64,000 nucleotides of DNA. Source: Cladocopium goreaui (lineage: Eukaryota > Sar > Dinophyceae > Suessiales > Symbiodiniaceae). The stretch is taken from assembly GCA_947184155.2 (NCBI GenBank), contig CAMXCT020000277.1, positions 1 to 64,000 on the forward strand, given 5' to 3'. Below the pieces are notes generated by a model. That model was not told the origin of the DNA. It ran no database searches and worked only from the letters and a program-made list of their open reading frames with translations. This document shows, piece by piece, positions 49,803 through 60,917 of this stretch (the first letter of the stretch is position 1; each line of letters opens with the position of its first letter). Made by a program: the position numbers and the translations under genes.

Positions 49803-50765
49803 TCAGTCTAACGTGCGGACTGCATGCGGGTTCCACTGTATGTACTTAGCTGCGTTGCCTTGCCAGTTCACAGGGAAAAGAAATTGATCCAAAGCGCCAG
49901 TCAGAAGCGCCGAAGGCACAAGCGGAACGTGAGCCCAGCCAAGCTTGCGGAGCAAAGAAGATGAAGCTTTCTGCTGGCGATCGAAAATTCCATTGCTGTC
50001 AAACGCATGCCGCCATGGCTTGGAAGCAAGCTTTGCGATAGCCATGGCAACAATTTCCAGCCAGATTTCCAAAGTGACTTGTCCTGCCAGGGCCGTGGCC
50101 TTTCTTTGCCTCCATGTCTCTTGCAAATCATGTTTGAATCCTGCAAAAACGTGACTGTCACAAGGCTGCAGCAAAGAAGTCATCCCTGGAGGAATATAAA
50201 GAAAACGCAAGCCCAAAGTGTAGGCCAAGTCAAACAAGGAGTCATGCAGGTGACATGGTGCCAAATCTAAAAGCAAGTAAACTTGACGGGTTTCCAGGAT
50301 TGGTCCAAGTCTGTCACCAAGACAACGCAGATATTTGACCATCAAGCGCTGCGTGTTCCAAGCAGATTTCTCTCTCCAAACCACTAAATGGGGAAAAAGC
50401 TCTGCTGCCTGCTGCACAAATGCAGTTGTGAAGCAACGGGTGTTTCCAAGAAGCACCTGGGGCAAGAGCTGCTGAACTTCTGGATCGTGCGTCACAGCAC
50501 AAATGTATGTTGCCCTTGCTTTCGCGGTCGTGGATTTGACTTTGTCTGTAGCCTCACGGTCCGAAACCGTGCCAAACAAACCACTCCAGTGAAAGCCAAT
50601 GCTGGACTCATCCAAATTGATGACCAAAGGTTCTCGGCTTGCTTCACGCAATGCGAAGTTGCACCACTGCCAAAAAGCCAGCGCCTGAGAAACCAAAAAT
50701 TGACCCGAAAACGGCCCCCATTTTGGCGTCCATTTTTTGGACCCTAAAATTGCGGCCGCTTCCAT
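49803..50765 (-). CDS. DDE transposase catalytic domain, pogo/Tc1-like (Q2)
   Basis: 320 residues, same triad and boxes as the Q1 copy (Asp52, Asp167, Asp203). Differences seen are single residues (for example LMVKYL versus LMAKYL, VFAGFKHD versus VFAAFEHD). Both copies are intact, consistent with very recent duplication. Confidence 0.82.
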   Translation of the reverse strand: MEAAAILGSKKWTPKWGPFSGQFLVSQALAFWQWCNFALREASREPLVINLDESSIGFHWSGLFGTVSDREATDKVKSTTAKARATYICAVTHDPEVQQLLPQVLLGNTRCFTTAFVQQAAELFPHLVVWREKSAWNTQRLMVKYLRCLGDRLGPILETRQVYLLLDLAPCHLHDSLFDLAYTLGLRFLYIPPGMTSLLQPCDSHVFAGFKHDLQETWRQRKATALAGQVTLEIWLEIVAMAIAKLASKPWRHAFDSNGIFDRQQKASSSLLRKLGWAHVPLVPSALLTGALDQFLFPVNWQGNAAKYIQWNPHAVRTLD

Positions 50766-50998
50766 ATTAAAATAGGAGTCTTTTCATTTTGGATCGGCGG
50801 CTGCCATTTCGGGGTCCATTTTCTGGACCTTAAAACCGGGTCCGCTTTCTGGCCAAAATTGCAGCACATCATCTGGCTTTAAGCGGCCAAAAAAAAACAG
50901 CCACCTTGCACTAAACCCAAGACCCAAATGCTAAATTCTCAGCCCGTGCAGAAAAACCACAAACATTGCAGGTTGACAGTCACTTATCAAACTTTGTT

Positions 50999-51661
50999 TC
51001 ATGTATTGCGGACACGTGCAAGAAGTTGCGGGGGATTAACAAAACAAAACTGTCTAAAGGTCCCATGACCCATCCCAACCTTGGACTGCTTCTCCTGCAA
51101 CGGCATTGGCGGACTGGTTCGGAGCCTGCCAAGCTTGCACCCGAACCGCTTTCTGAATGCACTGAAATACTTCCGCTGGCTTCGCGATGTGGCCAAGGGA
51201 CGGAGCAGTCGGGCGCTCAACTCCCCAGGCAAATTTTCAGGCATCAGTTCACGTAAACGTTCACATAGCATGCGCCGTGAAGGGGCGACGCCAAATTCAT
51301 GGTTCATTTTCCGCACCCACTCGCGCAGCTGAAACAAAAGTAAGAAATTGAATGGTGGCAACAATGCACACCTCGGAAGCTGGCTGGAAGGATCCAACAT
51401 GATCCGAACCTTGTGTTCTAAGGGTGCTTTGATGTAGCACCATTCTACATGCGCCACAGCGCTGTCCAATGATGAGAAAGAGTCCGACATGGAAAGGTGA
51501 AAATGAGCAGCAACATCTGCACGATGTCCGGAAAAAATGAAGAGAACCAGGGATTGCTTGTCAACTTTGTCCGCACGAACTTTCTTTCTCTTGGCGGCCC
51601 GTCGGAGGCGCCTTTGCAAGTTGGCTATCTTCCTCTGCAGTTCAGCTAATTCGTCGGACAT
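50999..51661 (-). CDS. Coiled-coil and putative DNA-binding part of transposase (Q2)
   Basis: Identical reading to the Q1 copy from MSDELAEL on. The frame is open upstream into P2 to 51847, adding about 60 residues encoded partly by P sequence; whether this extension is used is unknown. Confidence 0.6.
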   Translation of the reverse strand: MSDELAELQRKIANLQRRLRRAAKRKKVRADKVDKQSLVLFIFSGHRADVAAHFHLSMSDSFSSLDSAVAHVEWCYIKAPLEHKVRIMLDPSSQLPRCALLPPFNFLLLFQLREWVRKMNHEFGVAPSRRMLCERLRELMPENLPGELSARLLRPLATSRSQRKYFSAFRKRFGCKLGRLRTSPPMPLQEKQSKVGMGHGTFRQFCFVNPPQLLARVRNT

Positions 51662-51883
51662 GCTACCAAAAAGAAGAACTGCAGACTGCAGACGCCTACC
51701 ACAAGAGTCTGAGCCAAGAAACAATATGCCAGTTTGAAGACAACCGCAAAGCGGCCAAACTAGTACAGTAGTAAACTGTCTTGCAATTGCAGCACAGAGG
51801 AAGTCCCGAGGTGAGACCCCTAAAATTGGCCTAAAATACGGACCCACTTTTAAAGGCCAAAACCAACCTCCAAAAATGCTCTC

Positions 51884-52120
51884 TTAGAAGAAACCAAACA
51901 CCCACCGTGCCCAAGGCAAGGCCTCCGCCTTCGACTTAGCTTTGGCGGCAGCTTTAGCTTTCGGCGGCATGATCGCAACTGGTGCCAAAAGTTCGACTTG
52001 AGCCAAGGTAAGCACTGCCGTTTCATAATGCCTGGATGGGAACACCTTGAAATCACAGAGCTCGGACATTGGAAAAAACAAGTCTGGCCGACAATCTGAG
52101 AGACTGGCGACCGGAGCCAT
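51884..52120 (-). CDS. Small ORF with basic Lys/Ala segment (P2)
   Basis: Copy of 42645-42881, 78 residues, same sequence by eye. Function unknown. Confidence 0.25.
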   Translation of the reverse strand: MAPVASLSDCRPDLFFPMSELCDFKVFPSRHYETAVLTLAQVELLAPVAIMPPKAKAAAKAKSKAEALPWARWVFGFF

Positions 52121-52479
52121 CCACGAAGAACCTGAACCATGGAACAGTTACTGCAAACTGGTCAGCAAACGAACGCCAAACACTGACACACAAAGCCAGG
52201 CTAGCTTCAGTCACCTGTTCAATTGAAACCGGTCACAGGTTGAAAGTAAACGCAAACAACTCCTTTTGAGGATGGGACGTGTCATCGCAGGCCTCAACAC
52301 GTATACAAGCTTAGCAAAGCCACATGAAGGACAAACACCACAGATTCAAACAAAGTTGCAATGATGCAGGACTGCCTTCCTATCGTATCACATGTGTCTG
52401 CATAGCCAAACTCATCTGACAAAAGAAAAGCCAAAACCATCAAAACCAACGCCGGTCAAAAATTTGAACTCACATCTTT

Positions 52480-53085
52480 TTAGCTGGCGCCAAAGTCAAG
52501 AACACGCGCAGGCGAACCAATCCAACGCCTTTTGCGGCGGCCGTCCTCGGAGCCATTCCAGACATCAGCAGCTGGAGTCGGTAGGCTTGGCTGACGGTAA
52601 ACAGGAGCCTCCAGCCAGAGCAACTGCACATTGTTTCGGTTTTGCAACCAGTGGTCAGACTTCAAAGCTGTCAGGTTGGATGCCCCCAAGTCAAATGTTG
52701 CAACCACTGCCCTGGAACAAAAGGAGTACTTGTAGCTGTAAACATTGGTGGCCGATCGGGCACCCTTGACAATTTTGGGGCGCCCCTGCAAAACCTCTCG
52801 ATTCCGCTTGAGAAAGTAAGCATCACCAACTCCATCCAATATGACTCCAGCGTGCTGGCCTCTGTCAAAGTCAGCTAAGTCCATCTGCTCGCTGTCTTCC
52901 ACTGTGATCTCCAAAAAGCTTGGCAAGTTCAAACAGCCCGCAATGCGTTTGAGTATGTCCACTGCAAGCATGGACTTCCCCAGGCGAGTGCCGCCAACAA
53001 TGGCAAGGATTGGTCTGCGGAAGCGTGCTGCGCCGTCATGGCAGGCAATGAACTCCTGGACAGTCGCTTCGCTTAAACATTGCAC
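52480..53085 (-). CDS. P-loop helicase domain, CRESS Rep / SF3-like (P2)
   Basis: Copy of 43241-43846 with the same Walker A (VGGTRLGKS), Walker B-like and motif C-like blocks, and the same in-frame TAG just upstream. Confidence 0.75.
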   Translation of the reverse strand: MQCLSEATVQEFIACHDGAARFRRPILAIVGGTRLGKSMLAVDILKRIAGCLNLPSFLEITVEDSEQMDLADFDRGQHAGVILDGVGDAYFLKRNREVLQGRPKIVKGARSATNVYSYKYSFCSRAVVATFDLGASNLTALKSDHWLQNRNNVQLLWLEAPVYRQPSLPTPAADVWNGSEDGRRKRRWIGSPARVLDFGAS

Positions 53086-53103
53086 ACCCCCACCAAAACC
53101 CTG

Positions 53104-53433
53104 CTATCTGCTATCTTTCATCCGTTTAAACACCCCAGCCTCCACCACATCAAAGGTCTTCATAGGCAAAATGGCTTGTTGCAGTTCACCTGTGGCAGCA
53201 TCCACTGCTTCCTGCACTCGCAAGTCATGCTCAAACCTTTCCGCGGCGCGGCAATCTGCCAAACGCTTCTGGCAACCCACTGTCACCTGGGCCGCCAAAC
53301 GCAAATAGACATGCCGCTCAAGCTTCCCGGCCTTCAGCAAGTTGTCCAACCACCATCCTTCCACGCCATAAGCTTGGAAAGGTGGCCAATCACTGAAGTT
53401 GAACCTGCAAGTCCAGCTGTCGCCCGTTCTCAT
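53104..53433 (-). CDS. Rep middle region (P2)
   Basis: Copy of 43865-44194 with one residue change seen (QEAVDAA versus QEAMDAA). The terminal TAG is conserved. Confidence 0.55.
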   Translation of the reverse strand: MRTGDSWTCRFNFSDWPPFQAYGVEGWWLDNLLKAGKLERHVYLRLAAQVTVGCQKRLADCRAAERFEHDLRVQEAVDAATGELQQAILPMKTFDVVEAGVFKRMKDSR

Positions 53434-53676
53434 GATCTGGAAATGTCACACTTCTGCCCGTCTATTTGGAACTTTGGGGTCCGCAAAACTGCATTTCTGT
53501 ACCCAAACCTGCTAGGCTCTGATGCATTTGAGGTTTTCTGAGGTTTTGCTTGCGACTCCCGTTTCCAATACGTTTTGAGGTTCTCAATCGATTGATGAGG
53601 TTTTTTGAGGTTCTGGTTTTGAAGCCTTCTGCCATACTATTTCCGGTTTTGAGGTTGGTTGGGGACTCGGGGCGCT

Positions 53677-53750
53677 ATAATACTATTCTCAAGGTAACCC
53701 AATGTCCGCGGCCATTTATTCTCAAGGTAACCCAATGTCCGCGGCCATTT
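53677..53750 (-). promoter_or_regulatory. Iteron-like repeats and ori-like nonamer (P2 copy)
   Basis: Same pair of 33-bp direct repeats and TAGTATTAT motif as at 44438-44511, unchanged. Confidence 0.35.
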
Positions 53751-53788
53751 ACAACCAACCAATGACCCCACGCAAACCCTTTAGAATT

Positions 53789-54448
53789 TTAGTCCGGCGC
53801 TTTTCCCAAGTCACTGCCAAGTAGCAAGGAGCCTTTCTTGTCACAAACCACGTAGAAGTGGCCAAACCTCACAGCACCAATGTAGGCCTTCCCAGATGCC
53901 CTGTTTTGCTCCACGTGGGGCGATGACCCTTCAAACTTGAACATGTCCAAGGCGTCAGCCCCACGACGGTGGAATGGCTTGGACAGATGCAAGTAGGCAT
54001 GCAAATGAACTCGCTCAGGTGATGCCCGCTCCATGGTGGCAGAGACGCCAATCACAGACAAAGATGCTCGCAAAGAAGCCAAAAAGACTTTGAACCGTTC
54101 AAACAAAGCTTCAAGTTCTACCAAGTCCTGGGACACAAACGCAGCTGCTGAAGAATTGTACGTCAACTGCACGGCTTGAAATTTGTAGGTTGTTGGACTT
54201 GCCACAGGCTGCGGAGGACCCTCCGGGTTTGGCACTGCTGCTTCAAAAGTCGCTTGGTACTTTTGCATGCTATTGTTCACTGCCTCCACATCGGCAGGAA
54301 GAAGGTCACGGGCCAGGACATCTGCTGCAAGCGATTCCACTTTGGCTCGGGCAGCATTGTCAGCGACTGGTTGCAGGCCACACTTGCGTGCGACACGGTT
54401 CAACACTCGCACACACAGCGCCCTCTCCGGGCGCCGACCTTGGGTCAT
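53789..54448 (-). CDS. CRESS-like Rep HUH endonuclease (P2)
   Basis: Copy of 44550-45209 with identical HUH motifs I-III (VQLTYN, VHLHAYLHL, FYVVCDKKG). ATG at 54448. Confidence 0.72.
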   Translation of the reverse strand: MTQGRRPERALCVRVLNRVARKCGLQPVADNAARAKVESLAADVLARDLLPADVEAVNNSMQKYQATFEAAVPNPEGPPQPVASPTTYKFQAVQLTYNSSAAAFVSQDLVELEALFERFKVFLASLRASLSVIGVSATMERASPERVHLHAYLHLSKPFHRRGADALDMFKFEGSSPHVEQNRASGKAYIGAVRFGHFYVVCDKKGSLLLGSDLGKAPD

Positions 54449-54532
54449 TGCTGGGGTACGTATTGTTTGGGCTACGCAAAATGAGCCAAAACCTGCTGCA
54501 ATGCGGCAATGCTTTGCTCGGAAAACCGGCAA

Positions 54533-56605
54533 ATGAGTCTCGCTCCTTTCCCTCTCTCTTCTGCGCTGATTTTTCTCTCATTTTCTTTCTGTGTCTTTTT
54601 TGCTTGTCGTCGCTGAGCTCAGGGCAGACGAGCCGGATCGTTGAAGTCCATGAATCTCGGTAGGGCAACTGTCACGCCGGAAAAATGCGCTAACAAACCT
54701 AGACCTGGGCAACTCAAAGACAAAAAGATGTTTCAAATTCAGTCTGTGCATCAATTCCATGAGTCATGACAATGTCTCACTGCACAAGCTGCTTGCTCCT
54801 AGCCTATAGAAGCTTTTACCAGACTTGTGGAAAACTGATGAGATCCAGACCCTGGCAACTCGCTTTCCTCAATCACGCTCTCGCTCTGATAAAGCAGCCG
54901 TGAAATCCCTGTGTATTCCATAGGGTGAGTTGCGCACAGGTTTTGGTAGCATACAAGATCAACGTGCACGACCCCAAGTTTAGAAGTCCAACTTCCGACA
55001 ACATGGAAAAATGCTGTTGATCAGCCAGTCAAGAGATAGAGAGTCAAGAAATGCGCATGTGCGCATTTTCAGGACAGACCTGCACCGGGGAACAAAAAGT
55101 AACAATTCACTACAAAAAGCTGTCACAGGATCTGCCAAGACACCAAAAATCCATCGCGACAAAATGCTACGCTGTTCTTTATGTGATGAGTACGTGAGCG
55201 ACGAAGCGTAGGAAGGGAGGAAATGAGGAGCGCCAAAACCAATGGTTAAACGGGAACCCAAAAGAAATCCATTCAATGAAAATGAAAAATCCAAACACAG
55301 AGCCAGACCGTCGAGTCAATGGAGATGAGTGTGAAATCTGAAAATCACTGACCACAAAGGATAACAGCACGACAAATAACAATGAACCAGTTTCGTACAA
55401 TCTGCAAGTTCAAGATACATCGAAGAGACAGCCAAGTCAAAGCTGAAAACGACTGACATCCAAATCTGTACCGCCATCCAATGAGCAACATCTCAGCCAC
55501 CCACCCATGGCATTGAACACCGGCCTCAGGAAGACTGGCGCAGACTGGCGCAGAATAACTCCACGACGACGCTCGTCCACCGTTCCGAGTACACCAAACA
55601 AGACATGCACACTGGCCCTGCTCTTCAGCGCAAATTCCTCAAAAAGCTGGTAGAAAGGTGGTCAAAAAAACGGCTGGCCGATTCCAAACCAGCTTTTGTC
55701 CATTGTTGGTTTGAAAGACATGTTGTAAAACATCACAAACTCTGCTGTCTTCGCTCACCTACTCACACACAGCCCTTCTTTTGCTGTTACACCACTGCCT
55801 CTGCCCAGCTCAGCAAACAAGAACGCGGTTCCAAGACCGCGAGCATGCCAAGGGCAGCTTGCAATCTGTGCCACCGCAACTGTAACTTCCTATCTGCTGC
55901 AGACTAAGTCACTGGCTTACCTGGACGACCTCTACGCTATCCACTTGTCAGAAATGAATCTTGAAACAACAGAGATCAACCACCAAAGCCATTCAACCTG
56001 AGCCAGATGTGTTCTTCACTCGGCTTTTTCCCCAGCGCCTTGACTTGCAAGGCCACGATATGAAAACTAAGAACGTGGGTGAAAATGCAATGGAAGGGCT
56101 GTCAGCTGGGAATTCAAAATGAAACAAGACCGAGGCTTCTACTTTATCTTCCAGTAATGCATTAGCCGCAACCAGTCCTAAAAAGACAGCCGGTCAACCA
56201 CCTGGCCTGCAAGTCCACGCACGTCTTGGCCTTTCTGCACCTACAGCAACAAAGGTAGTCAAAGTTACATGTGATCATCTGAAGCTTTCCCTCCGCAATA
56301 CGTGAATCTACCCAGCCTGGTCTGGCACAGGCACCGGAGGAGTCGCCTGAGTCAGCACAGACGGCACAATGCATAGCAAGGCTTCTGAGCTTCTCTGGTC
56401 TCTTTCGCTTCGATCAACAACTTCAAATCTTCTTTTGACAGCATCTTGGCTGCCTCACATACCACCAACCCATCCCCTTGGACGAGTTACCTGACACCAG
56501 ATACCTTGGAATCTTAGAAGCAAATTCTGAGACAGCGCAACTCAAAAAATGGAACAACAACACATCAGGCAACCAAACTACGTAACAGATCTGAAACTTG
56601 ATACA
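54533..56605. other. 2 kb of P2 without supportable genes
   Basis: Matches the non-coding part of P1; small indels change ORF lengths between copies. Confidence 0.45.
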
Positions 56606-56857
56606 TCAGTGTACACACACCAAGGGGGGACACGAAGAACCGATAATAATTAAGCAATATAGGGCTAAACGTTGCACTGTTTGCACAAAAGATCGCTCTC
56701 GCCGTGAACTGAAAGCTTTCACCTTCAGAAATTGGCGCAGCGCCTTGACCAAACGGTTCTTGCGCTTGGTTGCATTCCTTGCTTCTTTGCGATTCTGCCG
56801 CATGGCTTTGCGCAGGTCAGCCTGCTGGCCCTTGAGTTTTTGCAACTCATCTTTCAA
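56606..56857 (-). CDS. Coiled-coil ORF fragment (P2)
   Basis: Copy of 47326-47619. The C-terminus differs after a 1-bp deletion near 56640. No ATG at its start. Confidence 0.3.
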   Translation of the reverse strand: MKDELQKLKGQQADLRKAMRQNRKEARNATKRKNRLVKALRQFLKVKAFSSRRERSFVQTVQRLALYCLIIIGSSCPPLVCVH

Positions 56858-56943
56858 GACTTCCTGGCCGGTAATGCGGACCCCAAAATGGAGTCCATTT
56901 TGGAGTCACAATTCTGAAGCCCCCAAGCAGGGCCTCCCCGGTA

Positions 56944-57588
56944 TCGCCCGCAAAGGAGAAGCCCTCCCAGTCATCTCCTCAGACCTGACTTCTGGTTTGC
57001 TTGTCCACGCTTCCAGACCCATGGCCCCTGGCCAAGATCACCGTAGACAGAGAAGCCGAGCCAGTGGGTCTCCAAGTTGTGCAGACTCTACTTTGCTGAT
57101 GAATATGCCAGGCGAACGGTTGGACTGCCCTCACGCAATCATGTCCCGGACATTGCGGACGCGCTTCGAGCGGTCCAGACCATTCTCTCCAAACTCGAAG
57201 TCAAAATGATTGAATTTTTAGCTGAATGGATGGTCACTCTTTTAATGCCAGCATCGCACGTGCCTTGCAAAGTCCATTACCCAACTGACCCTCTGCCAGG
57301 TCACTACCAGCGAAGTCGATGATGCGACCAAACTTCTAGAGAAGGCAGAAGCTTCAAGGCATACAAAACATCCTATCCCAGAGGGTCAATGACCTTGAGG
57401 CGGCCAACGCCAACTCCGCCAGATTGGCTGTGTATTGGATAGTTCTACAATATCTGCCAGTTACGAAGTAATCCAAGCGCAGAAAGCCATACTACAGCTT
57501 CATCATACAGCTAAAGGAGCCAGCACTTCATCGGAAGAAGTCAATGCGCAGATATCACCACGCACTGATGACGAACACAATCTCCAGG
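56944..57588. other. Flank of P2 with weak plus-strand coding remnants
   Basis: Plus-strand peptides in several frames have helical, coiled-coil-like composition (IADALRAVQTILSKLEVKMIEFLAEW near 57150-57230; SEVDDATKLLEKAEASR near 57312-57360). They look like pieces of a frameshifted gene. No family recognised. Confidence 0.3.
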
Positions 57589-58275
57589 CAGTCGGTGAGA
57601 GGCCCTTCAGGAAGGTACCTTAAGGGGGGAGCTTGAGAAATTGAATTTGAAGGTCCGTTGAGGAAGGCTTCGAAGCCCCCTTAAGGTGCCTTCGAAGCCT
57701 TCGAAGCTCCCTTAAGGTACCTTCAAAGGCTTCAGCCAAGGCTTCAACGCTCGAAGCCACCTTAAGGTACCTTAAGGGAGCTTCGAAGGCTTCGAAGGCA
57801 CCTTAAGGGGGCTTCGAAGAATTCGTCCAAGCCCGCTTAAGATACCTTCGAAGTCTTCGGCGAAGACCCCTTAAGGTACCTTCGAAGGCTTCGAAGCCCC
57901 CTTAAGATACCTTCGAAGCCTTCGAAGCCCCCTTAAGGTACCTTAAGGGGGCTTCGGTTCCTCGTTCACCCCCCCCCTCCCTCCCCGTCCCCCCCTTCGG
58001 CAAAGGCTCAAGGTTCCCTTCGTCGAAGCACCCTTAAGGTACCTTCGAAGGCTTCGAAGCCTCCTTAAGATACCTTCGAAGCCTTCGAAGCCCCCTTAAG
58101 GTACCTTAAGGCCCCCTTAAGGTAGCTTAAGGGCTTCGGTTCCTCGTTCACCCCCCCCCCCCCCCCCCTCCCCCCCTCGGCAAAGGCTTGAGGTACCTTC
58201 GAAGTCTTCGGCGAAGACCCCTTAAGGTACCTTCGAAGGCTTCGAAGCCGCCTTAAGGTACGTTCGTCGAAGGCA
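57589..58275. repeat. Array of interlocking palindromes, copy 1
   Basis: Built almost wholly from CTTAAG, GGTACC and TTCGAA joined as ccttaaggtaccttcgaaggcttcgaagcccccttaag, with two homopolymer C runs (about 57965-57995 and 58150-58186). It starts with gcagtcggtgagaggcccttcagg, which recurs at about 59568. Each core word is its own reverse complement, so the array can fold on either strand. Confidence 0.9.
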
Positions 58276-59560
58276 TGATCTAAAATCTAATTCGCTTGCC
58301 TTCCACAATGCCATGATCTAAAATCTAACTCTTTATTTAAACTTCCACCCCCTTCTTGCCTTCCACAGTGCCATGATCTAAATTCTAACTCTTTATTAAA
58401 ATTTTCCCCCCTTGCCTTCCACAATGCCATGATCTAAAATCGAACTCTTTATTTAAACTTCTCCCCTTGCCTTCCACAATGCCATGATCTAAATTCCAAC
58501 TCTTGTTTTTTAACTTGAATCTAAAATCTGACTTTTTATGAACTTCCTCCTCCCTTGCCTCCCACAATGCCATGATCTAAAATCTACTGTTTATTTATAG
58601 TTCCACTCTTGCCTTCCACAATGGTATGATCTAAAATCGAACTCTTCAAAATTTCCCCCCTGCCTTCCACCATGCCATGGTCTAAAATCTAACTTAAACT
58701 TCCCCCCGCTTGCCTTCCACAATGCCATGATCTAAATTCCAACTCTTTGTTTAAATTTCATCCCCGTGCCTTCCACAATGCCATGATCTAAAAGCTAACT
58801 CTTTATTTAAACTTCCCTCCTTGCCTTCCACAATGCCATGATCTAAATTCTAACTCTTTATTTCAACTTCCCCCCGCTTGCCTTCCACAATGCCATGATC
58901 TAAATTCCAACTCTTTATTTGAACTTCCCCCCCTGCCTTCCACAATGCCATGAAGTAAAATCTAACTCTTTATTTGCACTTCCTCCCCTGCCTTCCACAA
59001 TGCCATGATCTAAATTCCAACTCTTTATTTACACTTCGCCCTCTTGCCTTCCACAATGCCATGGTCTAAAATCCAACTCTTGTTTTTAAAACTTTGATCT
59101 AAAATCTGACTTTTATGAACTTCCCCTCCCTTGCCTTCCACAATGCCATGATCTAAAATCTAACTCTTTGTTTATAGTTCCACTCTTGCCTTCCACAATG
59201 GCATGATCTAAAATCGAACTCTTCAGTTCCCCCCTTGCCTTCCACAATGCCTGATCTAAATTCCAACTCTTTATTTAAATTTCCCCCTTGCCTTCCACCA
59301 TGCCATGGTCTAAAATCTAACTTAAAACTTCCCCCCGCTTGCCTTCCACAATGCCATGATCTAAATTCCAACTCTTTGTTTCAATTTCATCCCCCTGCCT
59401 TCCACAATGCCATGATCTAAAATCTAACTCTTTATTTAAACTTCCCCCTCCTTGCCTTCGACGATGCCATGATCTAAATTCTAACTTTTATTTAAACTTC
59501 CCCCCTTGCCTTCCACAATACCATGATCTGAAATCTAATTCTCTTGCCTTCCACACGACT
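58276..59560. repeat. Minisatellite, about 22 copies of a 55-60 bp unit
   Basis: Consensus contains cttgccttccacaatgccatgatctaaa followed by tctaactctttatttaaacttcccc. I count 22-23 occurrences of the gccttccac core. Unit variants recur about 574 bp apart (for example the aactcttgttttt variant near 58498 and 59072), giving a higher-order repeat. Minus-strand peptides such as FRSWHCGRQGG are by-products of the repeat. Confidence 0.95.
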
Positions 59561-60055
59561 GCCCCCAGGCAGTCGGTGAGAGGCCCTTCAGGAAGGTACC
59601 TTCAGGGGGGAGCTTGAGAAATAGAATTTGAAGGTCCGTTGAGGAAGGCTTCGAAGCCCCCTTAAGGTGCCTTCGAAGCCTTCGAAGCTCCCTTAAGGTA
59701 CCTTCAAAGGCTTCAGCCAAGGCTTCAACACTCGAAGCTACCTTAAGGTACCTTAAGGGAGCTTCGAAGGCTTCGAAGGCACCTTAAGGGGGCTTCGAAG
59801 AATTCGTCCAAGCCCGCTTAAGATACCTTCGAAGTCTTCGGCGAAGACCCCTTAAGGGACCTTCGTCGAAGCCCCCTTAAGGTACCTTCGAAGGCTTCGA
59901 AGCCCCCTTAAGATACCTTCGAAGCCTTCGAAGCCCCCTTAAGGTACCTTAAGGGGGCTTCGGTTCCTCGTTCCCCCCCCCCCCCGTCCCCCCTTCGGCA
60001 AAGGCTTAAGGTACCTTCGAAGGGGGCTTAAGGTACCTTCGCCGAAGGGTGCTCC
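59561..60055. repeat. Array of interlocking palindromes, copy 2
   Basis: Direct copy of the first part of 57589-58275, including the gaatttgaaggtccgttgaggaaggcttcg lead-in, with small changes. Together the copies flank the minisatellite. Confidence 0.9.
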
Positions 60056-60245
60056 ACGACTGCCCCACAATCTCCCATCCCATGAAGATTACCTGCAAGA
60101 GTACTAGCACAGTGGTCTTACCGCAACCGCAATCTTGATGCTGATGCTAGGAAAAGGGCACAGAGCCTTTCTGCACTCGTGGCAATGCACATGGATAACC
60201 CTTGCGAGTGTGATGATTGGAAAAGCACTACTGAGCGGACTCTGA

Positions 60246-60909
60246 GTGTGCCCTGAGTGCCGTAGTCTTGCTGTCATTTTCACATTAGATCTTGTTTCAC
60301 TCTCCTGTTTCATTGCGGTAGTTTCGTTGCGACTTGGCCACCTGGCCTTGGTGAATCTACAGGGCCTCATGGCCACACAACTCCAAGGATGCAGTTGGGA
60401 TGGAACTACAACCTCAAATAGCTCTTGGTTTGGAACAGCATTTCTGATGATTTTGGACTTTGCTCTTGGTTGGGTACTTATGGTACATGATGCGTCGAAG
60501 CATGGACTTCAGGTACAGTCCACCACCATTGTTGCCTGACACCTTGTCCAATTTCCTAGGACCACAGGTGACTCATGAGTATACAAGCCTGGAAGGCCTT
60601 GTAACATGGACGCTTGTTCGAGTACGAGGGCGATTGCGCAGGACCGCAGAGAATGGGAACATTGGTGCAGCAATGAGGTACTAACAGATGCAACGATGGT
60701 TGGAGACATGCTTGCATCACCTGCCAACTGCAAGTTCAGAAGGTCGAGAAAAGACTCTGAACTCTTTGAATGAGGAGTACGACTTGTCAGATGATGACAA
60801 CTCACTCACATATGGCCTTGGAAAGGATGAATGTGGACCCTTTCGACAAGCCACGAGGAGATCCACAGGTGCATTATCAGACTTCTGGAACTCCAACGAG
60901 TTGAGGTGA
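60246..60909 (+). pseudogene. Possible decayed membrane-protein ORF
   Basis: Overlapping plus-strand frames: one with hydrophobic segments (SWFGTAFLMILDFALGWVLM near 60420-60480), then a Ser/Asp-rich stretch (EYDLSDDDNSLTYG near 60775-60820). The order of a membrane segment followed by an acidic Ser/Asp stretch recalls 4286-5165, but the sequence match is weak. At least two frame changes would be needed. Confidence 0.25.
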
Positions 60910-60917
60910 CAATGGAT

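Larger units (their letters stand above)
49749..51795 (-). mobile_element. Q block, copy 2
   Basis: Offset exactly 2047 bp from Q1. Its right end runs directly into P2 at gcagcac/agagg. Confidence 0.85.
51796..56939 (-). mobile_element. P block, copy 2
   Basis: Second copy of P, meeting unrelated sequence after GGTA at 56940-56943. Single-base indels relative to P1 occur near 54572, 56182 and 56640. Confidence 0.85.

Noticed and set aside
58276-59560. CRISPR-like array
   Set aside because: Units vary along their whole length, there are no unique spacers between constant repeats, and the context is eukaryotic.
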